Below are positions 14,401 to 26,400 of a stretch of DNA of 64,000 nt, piece by piece. Positions within the stretch are counted from its first letter, which is position 1; every line of letters begins with the position of its first letter. The DNA is from Xanthostigma xanthostigma. Lineage: Eukaryota; Arthropoda; Insecta; Raphidioptera; Raphidiidae. The stretch is from the NCBI GenBank assembly GCA_963575645.1, contig OY754464.1:63524948-63588947 (forward strand), written 5' to 3'. Below the pieces are notes generated by a model that did not search any database, was not told the DNA's origin, and was given only the letters and a program-made list of their open reading frames with translations. The position numbers and the translations under genes were made by a program.

Positions 14401-17400
14401 TTTTTTACATTTATAAACGCTGCGAATTTATTGACCGCAAAGTAGGTCATAATTTATTTTTACGTGATTCACTCAAAATTTAATTTCGTAAATGTTATAA
14501 TAGTAGTGTAAAAGAAACATTTGTAAAATGAAAACTAAGTTGAAATTCCTTGAATAGGTACTCAACAAATACAAGTCATTGATCTTAGCTGAAGATTTTC
14601 CAGACAAAAAATTCGAATTTTTTAACCAACCAATGATAAGTTGGAGTTTGAAAATAATTGTCCCATGTAGTTCATATAACATTTTTAAATTTATTACATT
14701 TATTTTGTTATAAATATACGAATCTAATCTATAATTATTTTGTTTCTTACTGACCTTAGTGCACGAACACGTCTCTATTACGAACAAATTTCTTGACCTG
14801 AGACACATCCATGATACATGGGTTTAACTGTATTTACCTGTTGATAAAATCAAATTTTGTCCATATAGTCTAGTTCACATGTCCCTTTTTGATGAATTCC
14901 AAGTCCTCCTTCACCTAAAATTATGATCGTGGTGTCATTCGATTCAGAATGACATCTAGATACTTTTTGAAAAAATTGAAATAGGGGACGAAAAAATTGC
15001 AAAACCTATAATCATTTTAGTAAAAAGTAGACGAATTTGGTTTTTCCGAATATCTCAATAACCATTTCAGATATCTGAAATCACAAAAAATATTCTGAAA
15101 GAGCAGGAAATTTTCTACAAAAAAGTCTGCCACCAATATCTTTAATTTTAATCTAGAGGTGAAAATTGGACTAACATTTTTTTTTATTTTTTATACGACA
15201 TACTAAAAACACGAAAATATTGAAAATTATATAAAAAAAGAAAAAAAATTGTGAGCCCTATTTTCACCTCTAAATTAAAATTAGAAATACTTGTGGTATT
15301 GAGGTGGGACTCTTTTGTATAAAATTTCCTGCTCTTTCAGAATCGTTTTTGTGATTTCAGATATTATCTGCAATAGTTTTTGAGATATTCGCAAAAATCA
15401 AACCCCTCTTTTTTGCTGAAATGTTTATAACTTTTGCAATTTTTTCATCCCCCACTTCATTTTTGTTTCAAAAAGTTTCTAGATGTCATTCCGAATCGAA
15501 TGACACCATAATCATAATTTTTAGTGAAGGAGGACTAGAATTCATCAAAAAGGTACATGTGAACTAGACTAATATATATCTCAATTTAGCGATCATTCAG
15601 ATAGTAATAATAATATTATGTTTAATGTTTATTAATAGTGACGGCGGTGGGCGATCGGGGGTGTACCTCGCAATCGATGCCAACATGGAACTTGCCGAAG
15701 AAGAAGACTGTTTCGATGTATTTGGATATTTCAAGAAACTACGTCAATCAAGGAAAGGACTTATAGAAAATTTGGTACTTTTTCAGACTTTTTTTATTAT
15801 TTTTATTATATTGGTTATTAGCATCTATACTAAATCTTTTCTAAAAACTAATAAAAAACAAGTGTGGTTCCCAATAAAGGTCGTTTTCGATCGGGATGAA
15901 ACGTTGAGCATTTGTTAACCTTGGTGGAACATGAAAAATCCCCGACGAATTTTTGGCGCAAATGCCCCACAGCATTTTTATGGGGGTTAAAGTTTTTACT
16001 GTTTTAAGTCATTTATTCATATGAGTTCAGTTTTATGGCCGCCAAGGACCCCCAATTAAACCTTTGCAGATTTTTAATTTCGGTGAGAAAGCAATATCGC
16101 AGAAAACTAATAATAATGATAGCGTAAAAAACGGAAAATTAGCGTTTTTACAATTTTTAAAAATTAACAACATTAAAAATATTAACTTTACGGAAAAAAG
16201 TTTAGAACGTTTCTTGTTGGAAATCGATAAAAAATATGAAAAAAAATTGTTTCATTGAATTGTTTTTTCTTCTTATTGTTATAAAAAAATAAATAGAAGA
16301 TTTAATTGACTTACTTTTCAATTAAATTTAAATTTGTAACTAAAACAATTAATTTAATATCACTACGAACACGTTAAATATCACAAAATGTAATTTATTA
16401 ATTTATTCAATGCAATACACTTGGCTAACGAAACAACGCTATTGATGTAGACAAAGGAGTTTGCGATAGGTTCAAAATAATAGATTATATAATTTCAATG
16501 CTTCAATGAATAGATATGTAGGGTATTGCTATTAACTAGACTTGTTTGAAAAATTTTATTTTGTAAATACTTGCAACATATATTTTGAAACTAGCCATTA
16601 CCCGCAACCTCGCAGGCTCGCACTCGTTAACAGAAATTTCAATTTACGTGTTATTTCTTTAGTAAGATTAAAACTATTCGACAATTTACTAGAGCAACAT
16701 TTTTACTGAAAGAGTTGAGAAATTTTTTTCAATTTAATTAAATCAAGGCTTGTCTGAAAAAATGAGCGCGTGTATGTTTGCTGAAGTAAAACTTCTTTGA
16801 CGGTTGTGGCAGATATAACTAAAAAGACTAAACTTAAAATAACACTATATAAGCACGTGGGCCATACTTAAAATTTGTTTCATCGATCTCCGCTAGCGCG
16901 TCGGCCGATCACAAAATTGGTTTGAGTCCGTAGCTATGTGTCACCTTTCATTCAAGATGGTTTCTACAAATGCGTCTTGATGTCGTCGCCTGTCAGTTGA
17001 TGCCTTTAAATAGCGGAAACCGATCAAAACATCGGTTTACGCGCATAGCTATGTTTCGTCTTTCGTTCAAGGTTGTTTCTACAGATGCGTTTTGGTGACG
17101 TCATCTGTCAGTCGATGCCTTTAAATAGCGGAAACCGATCAAAACATCGGTTTACACGCATAGCTATGTTTCGTCTTTCGTTCAAGGTTGTTTCTACAGA
17201 TGCGTTTTGGTGACGTCATCTGTCAGTCGATGCCTTTAAATAGCGGAAACCGATCAAAAAAGCGGTTTGCGTGCATAGCTATGTTTCGCCTTTCGTTCAA
17301 GGTTGTTTCTATACAGAAGCGTTTTGGTGACGTCATCTGTCAGTCAATGTCTTTAAATAGCGGAAACTTCGTAAACACGTTACTTCCATCCGAAAAGTTA

Positions 17401-20400
17401 CTCTCAAGTCGCGCCTAAAAAAAAAGAAAAATGTGTGTCAAATACAGTTAACAATAATTCTTGCGTCTCATTTTAGGACCAATATAAATTCGTCTATGAT
17501 ACTTTGGAGGAGCACGTGGTGTGTGGCAATTCGTGGTTTCCTGTCAAAGAATTGTCACAGCGTTTAAAACAAAAGTCCATGAAAAATGTAGACACAAAGA
17601 TGAACGAATACCAAAGAGAATATGCTCAGATTTGTAAGCAGACACCGCGTTTCACAATCGGCGATTGCGCCGGCGGACACCGAGCTGACAACAGAGAGAA
17701 GAACAGAGACGTTTTGGTCGTACCTCGTACGTAATCTTTCACTCTCTTATAGGCCCCACTCACGATCACACTTCATGCAACAGTTCAGTGTTCAAACTTA
17801 TAGTTCAGTGAAGCATGATAGTGTGTGGGACAAATAAACACTGAAATCAACACTGAAGTCAAGCATGAACTCATCAAATGCATCTTGATTTTTGAACGAG
17901 TTCAGTGTTCAGTGTTCAAGTAAACTGTTGTGTGTGTGGGTGTTTTTCAGTTCAGTTTTTGGAGTTCTGTGTTTTGTACAACCAGAAGCCAAAAATCTCA
18001 ATGTTGCTGCCTTTCTTGTGCAGAAATAGATTTTCACATATTTGTGTCCTGGTTCTTAATAAATAGGGTAACTAATTCCAGTAAATAATTGTAAGTTAAT
18101 TCATTCATTCGTAAATAATTATTGCAATCAAGCGGCTCAAGATGTAATTCATTAATCAAATAAACATGACTTCTTGAATCACGCATTTCTAACCAATTTT
18201 TCACCCATATTCTTCTTTTTTTTTCTTATTTCTCTGTTTTAAATACAATCCCATAGCTCTGAACAGCCAATCCTCACCATTTAAATTACTCATTTAGTTC
18301 TTATTAATGAACTGTACTCTATAGTATAATATTATAGTGTGTATATAATATAATATATCTTATGTATCTATACTCGACGAGTGTATGCCAACAACTGAAC
18401 CAAACTGAACACAAAAAATTTAAAAAACTGAGCAGTTTGCATGAACTGTGTGTGGTGCCAGTCAGTCTTTCGATTAATCTGTCCAACTTCACTGAACACT
18501 GAACTGTGGCATGAAGTTTGATCGTGAGTGGGGCCTATTACAAAGTTATCCTGTAAACGTTCATCGCATATAACATGATGTGTCGTGTTTTCATTTTTTA
18601 TCCCATTCTTTTTCAAGTTAAAACTTTCACCTATCTATTACGAAAAAAGTTTTTCATTGATTTTTTTTTATCAAATAATAGAACAACAATTTCTAAGTCG
18701 TACTAGTCAGGACTCAGGGGCGGATCTACGTAGGGACTAATAGAACTTAAGCCCTGAGCCCCCAAGTGTCAAGGGCCCACAAAAATATTGAAATATCACC
18801 ATACATTTTTAACAATGCAGTTTCTTTAATAATGAACACTTATCATGAACATGAATTTTGACAATTTTTTGGGCGAATTTCAATATTTTTTTCGATGAAT
18901 AATTATTGACAATTTTTTTTGCGTAAATTTCGATATTTTTTCGGGTGAATTTTGATATTTTTTTAGTGCATTTTGACATTTTTTTGGGTGAATTTCCACA
19001 TATTCTTGGGTGAAATTTGACAATTTTTGGGGTAAATTTATATTATTATTTGTTTGGTGAGGTGTTCAAGTTTTTGATCTTAAGATACGTGTTCATTAAT
19101 CTAGTATACAATTGTCACACAAATTCACTAAAACAACATATAGAAAATAAATAATGTTAAACTATGATTCTAAAAAAAAATAAAAACAAAAGAAACCGGA
19201 ACAGAAATACGTGCATATTCTATTATACAAAGTAGATATGTACTGTATTAATCTGACTTTTTTTTATAGCTGATAATTTCCGTCCATACCTGACATCATT
19301 TCAAGGAAACAGTTTTACGGATTACATAAATGCAGTTTTCGTAGACGTAAGTAGCAATTTTCCGCTGTCCCAATTCAGTAAAGCAGGATTCAATGATCTC
19401 CCTAATGATTCACATTTGCAACACGCAGAACAGCAAGAACTACAGGCCGCGCAGTGCAGACCGCACAGCGCAGGGCAGGGCAGTTACTGTACACATCTGA
19501 GCCGCACGTGCCTGCGCTGCAGCATACGTAGCTCAATGACGTTCCATGCTTTACAAAATCTGCTCTGCTCTGCGCTGCGTGGCCTGCCTCTCAGCATACG
19601 CCTAGCCTTAATGTCACTGTTCTCTGATGAAAATAATCGTTTTGTTCACTTGTAGCCTCCAGTGAACGAGAGTTAAATTTTTCAATACCTTATTAATTTA
19701 GTGGCTTAGAAAATTTTGCGGAAAAATTTCATTTTCAAAATTTTCCGGAACCGCAACTCTAATTATAATATGGCCGCTTAGTGTTATACCCAACTGCTCC
19801 AATGAACAATATTTATTATTTCTTCTGACTGTACAAACTAATGTACGTATAATAATTAATTATTTTCTAATTTTAATAGGGTTATACGAAACCGCGTGAA
19901 TACATAGTAACCGAATGGCCATTAAAACATACTCTCGGTGAATTTTGGTCTTTGGTCTACGACTACGACTGCTCAGCCGTTGTGATCCTTTGTATGCCTC
20001 CACACAGTTCGGTAAGTTCTTTTAGACTGTTACTTTTAGACACAAATTTTACAAACATAATATTGTTGAACCAAAAGAAACGTTTTTCTTTAAATCAACT
20101 TCATTCACTTCTGATTTGTTAATAATTTTGATTTAACTTTTTAAACATAGTAGACAATATACCTAGAGAATAATTTTTACATAACGTAAACCACTAAAAA
20201 TTAGTTTTCAAATTCTAAAGTGGCTAATGTACTTATCAGTCTACAGGTACTACTTACTAATAACAGAAGTAATATTTTTTACACTACCCTTCCAAAATAG
20301 CTAGTTTACATGCATGCATGCAGACATGTAAAGTAACTCATTACACCACTAGTGCTGTAATACCAATTCCATAGTAATTCATGCTGAATCATTGCATGCG

Positions 20401-23400
20401 ACTTTTACTTAGAAGTGAGGTTTGCTCAAAAGTAAATTGTCAAAAATTTTGAAAATATACTGAAAAAAAAGCAATTTTTTATAGAGGACATGTGCAAGAA
20501 ATATTGTATACAGCGTGTCCACGAATGTTCTTTACAAATGAAAGTTTTTTTTATTAATTATTGGAGCCAATTTTTTTCTGTGGAAAAGTTCTGCTTCATC
20601 CAAAACCTCTAAAACACCAAAGAAAATTATTTTCGGTCTAAAGTTATACAAGGGAAATCAAAAAGTTTTATTTTACTAAAAATAAAAATTTTCTATGATA
20701 TTCAAGATTTTCGCAAAATTAGTTACATAATCAAATTTAATTCAAAGTAATAACATAACTAACTTCTAAGTAATTATTTATTCAGAATTATAAATCAGAA
20801 TTCAACATGTCCTCCATCTCTCTCCATACAAAGAACAGTTCTCCTTCCAAAATCCGTCACTGAATTTCGAATCATTGTAGCAAGGAATTTGATGGATTTT
20901 CGGTGATAATGCGTGCTATTCTATTGTTTTCCAAGCCTACTCCCAGGCGAAAATCTTAAATATAACAGATAATTTTTATTTTTAGTAAAATAAAACTTTT
21001 TGATTTCCCTCGTATAACTTTAGGCCGAAAAAGAAATCAGTTGTAGAGCACGCATAACTGTAGGAATGATTTCCAACTTTGCATATTAAGAGTTTAGATG
21101 TTTTTTATTGTCTTTATATTTTGTTCTTTCAGCAACAATATCCAGCATTTTGGCCTGAAGGGAGACATTCAAAAAAATACGGGCCGGTATTTACGATTGA
21201 TCACATTTCGCATAATCATTATACAAACATTAAAACTTGGGTTTTCCGTATGAATAAAAAGGTATTAATTAATAAATAATTATAATTTTGATAATTCATA
21301 GTACACAGACTAGTAAAAAATACTTTTTAAAAGTATTTAAATACAAATACTCTTGCTTCATTGAATATTTAAATATAAATACAAATACTTTTGCTGCATA
21401 GACTTATAAAAAATACTTTAATATTTTAACAAAACAAGGATATATGCGACAAAAACATGAAAAAATGTTTTTTATTGAAGTGAATTTATTAGAATTCTGA
21501 CCCATCCTCATCCTCACCGGAAGCTAAAAGACACGAAACAGCTTCCTGTAAAGATGAGAGTGGACCAGAACTCTCATAAATGCCCTACTATAAAAATTAA
21601 AATTAACATTTTTTTACTTTTTTGTCGCATAACTCCTAGCTATTTTGTTTAATGTATTATAGACACATTAGTTGCAAGTTACTGTAATGTCAGTGGCGTA
21701 ACAACAGGGTGACAGGACGGGTGAAATGCCACGGACCCCCGACCGGAGGGGGCTTCCATTGGCTTAGAAAGAGATAATATTATATGTTCACGTACAAATA
21801 ACAAGATAAATCTACAATTAACTACGTTTTTTTTGTCGTGAAATTTCTTCAGAAAGTCGTGTTGATCGATTTCGTTTCTATGAACATTTTTCAAATTATG
21901 TATAAGTGGAAGCTAGTTATGGTAGATAGAGTTGAAAATTTGCCTCCTCCTCCCCTAGGATAAAATCGTTGCTACGCTTATTGAGACTCCCGACCCGAGG
22001 AGAATCCTAACACGCATTATTACAACATTTAGTAAAATTTGCCACGATCCTCAAGCGGTATAGTTACGCCACTGGGCATTTATCACATAACGGGAAGTCT
22101 TAGGGTTGGCCTACAGGTCAAGCGGTATCCACATTTTTGTATATATTTATAGATCGTTTCGCTGACGGAGTTGATGGCTGGTGTAAAGGCTCCTCCGAAG
22201 ACAGTTCAACTATTCCAGTTAACATGCTGGCCACTAGGACACAGGGTACCCACATCAACAAATAGTTTAGTTGAATTAATGAACATGGTGGAACGATGGC
22301 GACAACGTACTGATTACGGTCCTGTATGCGTCGTATCACCGTAAGTTTTACTAAGTTAATTAACGAGTTATTTTTGTAGCCTTAGTTGACAAGTTCGCTT
22401 TAGATCTTAAGTTCGCTCATTAAGTGATGTTTAAAATATTAAATCACTAGCTTCTTAATACGACAATAACTGGAAGTTTTTTTACAAATATAATTTTTAA
22501 AAGTATCTACACTACAGCAATGTAATTTTTCACGGACATTTAATCTTGATGTAATTTATGACGTGACGCACACTATTATTATTAAAAGACTCACAACAGA
22601 GAAAACCTAGCACGCAGATAATATAGCATTCAGTGACATACGCACTGCAATGAAGAGCTTTTCCAGACGAGTGTAAAACATGCACTTATAACGTCCATGG
22701 CTATGCCAATCTTGACGTCAGCACAGTCAACCGCCTGGTAAAGCATGAGGCTGGATTTCGAGTGTTTTCACTCGAAATACTGAACTATCACATGTTGAAA
22801 ACATTCAAGGAAGTGCTCAACCGGAAGCAGCTTGCTCGCTCCAGTTATATCTATGAAATATCGACAATGAATTCGAGCAATGACCAAAAAAAATTATTAA
22901 CTTAATTTATAACGATCGTTATCTAATTTTATTCAGACAGCGCTATTTCAATGGAAAAATGGCGGTAAAAAAATTTAAACTAAGGGAAGAAGCTAAAAGA
23001 GCAGCAGTGGTCATACGATATAAAATTTAAAAATTCTTGGTTTTGCTTACACGTCGCTGTGCAGTAGTATATAAAAACATTTTTTCTTCATACCTCGATC
23101 GAAATTGCATACTGTCGGCATCAATTGTAAGGCAGAAAGTACTTACTCCTTGGTGGGATTACGAGCCCCATCGCGGGAAGTTCGTACGTTTGGGCGGCAG
23201 TTACATTTTAGCTAATAGTCGCGGACAGCTCTCATTTATACTTTTGCGTCATATAATCTCAAAGCTTCTTGCTTGGAATTTATCTGTGTTTATATGTAAT
23301 TAATAAGTAATTCATTAATTAATGTATTTAATAAGCGTGCTTACGACCGAGGTATGAAGACAAATAGTCTACTATTTGTTGGTCTTGCTTAATTTTTAAC

Positions 23401-26400
23401 GCAACAAACTATATATTTGGAATAAAGAAAGATATTATCGTAAGGTATGATGTTACGATGTATAAGCAATCGCTACGCTCGGCAAAAATCAAAATTGAAA
23501 ATACAATGTGATAAAATCAAGTATATTTACCATCTTCCGTGGTTTGCAATTTTTATATTATAGCCCCTTCTTAACACGTTGACGGACAAACCGGCTTAGA
23601 CCGTCATAAACAAAACTTCAAAAGTTTGACACGATGGCTGAAGCCGTCGTATACTACGGAACGTTTTATAGCCAGACGGGTGTAGCAGTCTATTTTCCAG
23701 TGTAGAATACATACCCTGTGTGCTTTGTGTCACAGTACAAATATCTACTAAGGCAATATTGTCACAACATAACAATTTATAAAAGTAATTCAATTTCAAA
23801 CATATGAAAAAACTATAGTGTCAAAATTGGAACAAAACTGAATTTTTAAGTGTCCGTTAAAGTGTTAACAAAATTTCTATCTGTGCATCTGAGTACAAGA
23901 ACAAATCTTCTCTTAGCACTTCACAAACCGTGGAGCTCACGAACCGCCTCTGGTTGAAAGATCTCCGCTCCACCTCGTAAACCTATAAACTTTCTGCATA
24001 GACAATGACAACGTCAGCAGACTTGAGTAGATCTTAATTAACTGAACATAATTTACCATGTTAATTACAGAGACGGTAGAAGCAGGTGCGGTGTTTACTG
24101 TGCAGCCAACGCGTGTATTGAACAAGTGATTCAGCACGGCGAAGTTGATATTTTTCAAGCAGTCAAAACTGTTAGACGTCATCGACCACAGCTAATTGAA
24201 AATATGGTGAGTTAATAACTTTTGAGGGAATAAAAGTGTTACATCAATGTTACATGTTGTTTTTAGTATTCCGTGCAAAATGGAACACTTATGGAAGCAC
24301 TTCGGTGTCCGTCCGTCTGTTACAGGCAATTTTCTCTAAAACTATTTGACGTAAAACAGGGATAGCGTGCAGACGGGAAGTATAAAAAGTTGAATTTTGT
24401 ATTATTGGAGCTAATTTCAGGGGGTATGTGTAGGGCATCAAATGAAAGCTTATTGAAGCACAAGTTTAACAATATAATGTATATTTTCATTTTTTAAAAC
24501 ATTTTTCAAGAAATACGATATAAAATTACGGTCGCCTACCCGTATCAGAAAAGAATCGCTCAAAGAAAGCTGAAAAAAATTAGCTGTAGATTGAGCGCAA
24601 ATTATCTCCTGTGAAAAAGTCTAGCGCGATCAATTGTTAGTTTTATATATAACTACAGAACAAAAAGGCTATAGAACACACAGGGAGAGGAGCTGATGGC
24701 ACGGAACACTAATTGTGCAAGTATAGCTTTTACTTGCCCAATTTTTTTACAAGAACAGAAAAAATATTGAAGCAAATATCGTACCGGCTGTTGCATAAAA
24801 ATGTAGTTCATGAAGACGGCACTCATTTCGAAATGTATTTCAATTTTAATACTATCTGACTTTTCAATAAAAATTATAAAAAACAATTGTATCCGACTTT
24901 TCGTGCATATAGCCAAAGTTGCTGAGCACGTAATTTAAGTAAAAAAAAAAAAAAATTGTATCCGAACGTGCATTATTTTAATAGACTCGATTCGATACAA
25001 AATAATAGATTATTTTAAATTCTCGCGCGAGAATAAATTTAAATGATCCTCCTCAGTTGTAACTAGCGGACCTTTATATTTTATTCTAATGTTGGTGGTA
25101 CTACAAAAATGATATTTAAGTTGAACCCGAGTCGTTTGAGTGTGCGTCCTTCATTAATATACTTAATTGCCATAACGTAAAAAATAAATATTAGAAATCA
25201 TAGGTCCACTATGCATATAAATTAAATATTAATATAAATTAACTTTACGCTTAGAACAAATACAGCTTAGATTCGAACTTTCATCAACAATTCGAATACA
25301 ATATGATATTTTAATTCGAAACAGAAATGGTCCTTGTTTGTTGAAAAAATAATATTTTTCTTGTTTTTAGACTGAATATAAATATTGTTACGACTTGGTT
25401 CTGCATTACGTACTACATTATCTTAATAAAGACATGAAAGAGAAGAAGTGAGACCACGAGCTTAAGGATGAGCTTTGGTTCATCGAGTTTGGACGCGGGG
25501 CCCGTTTGCCTCAAACTCCCGAAGAAGGCCCTCCTAATGGGGACGAATTTGCAGTTGCAGCAGCCGCAGCAGCGCAAGCTGAACGAGCCGGTACCGGTCG
25601 CATTGTGTCACAACAAACTCGCCCCATGCTCGCCCATCCACCACACTACAGGCCGCCACTCAGGTCGTACGCATCCGTCGACAGGACCGAATTCGGCCGA
25701 AATATAGCCGAGACTTCGTTCATCAGGAGACCAATGAAACACGGCATGTCCTTGGACCAAGGCGGGTGTCGTCCTCAATTCATTGGTCGACAGTTACAGA
25801 AACAGCCCAGTTTTCAAATACCGGAACACAGACGGGTCAGAAGAAGGCCTCCGTTGCAACACGGCGTTTGCTTCGACCAGTCTAACGAGTTCGAATTTAC
25901 GTCTAGACCGCCAAAACGACCCGGTTTATCAATTGTGAATAAACCACTTTCGGCTGAGGAAACTGTCGAAAAAGACGAATGCGTCGTACTTGAACCGTCA
26001 AAAAAATATTTAAGTAAGAGTGAAGACTGTTGCTTGGATGATAAACCATCGAGTTATGAGCGAACAGTTAGCTTTAGTAGTGGTAAAAGTAGTGAGACTG
26101 ATACGGGCGATAAAAATGTAGGTCGTTCGGATGACAGCGTGAACGCAAGTGACACAGGTGACGAAAGAGAGTTTAGAACCGAACCCTCTTCAAATTTTAT
26201 AGCTAGTGTAAATGCCTCTTATGAACGTGATTGCAAAAACAGAACTAATGAATATTTTTATGATAGGGCTGGTCCCTCAACTGCTAATTATTCTTATACT
26301 AACATTTTTAATACTCCCAGCTGTAGCAAAACCCAAAACAACAATATTTCAGCGGAAAAGAATACCGTGGAGCGAAATTCAAGTGAGAATCAAGAAGAAG

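Larger units (their letters stand above)
9033..15638 (+). other. PTP intron of 6.6 kb with a THAP-bearing nested element and fold-backs
   Basis: The intron splits the D1 P-loop codon (phase 2). It contains the nested transposon at 9054-10113, fold-backs at 11330-12016 and 14867-15575, a duplicated RTE-associated repeat near 12.7-13.3 kb and a small MITE at 13439-13605. From about 10.1 to 11.3 kb I see only AT-rich sequence plus a short repeated motif at 10345-10380. Confidence 0.7.

Noticed and set aside
16905..17366. Possible CRISPR-like array
   Set aside because: Units are contiguous 115-bp tandem repeats with no unique spacers, in a eukaryotic intron.
18716..18732. Complete hAT MITE
   Set aside because: Only the left-end motif is visible; no inverted right end or 8-bp duplication found.
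19416..19655. GC-rich ORF of 79 codons
   Set aside because: Sits between PTP exons, is made of repetitive GCGCAG/CTGCGC words and looks like a decayed palindromic element.
25468..25707. Overlapping 79-codon frame starting at an ATG
   Set aside because: Shadow of the long tail frame in the +2 register; no independent support.
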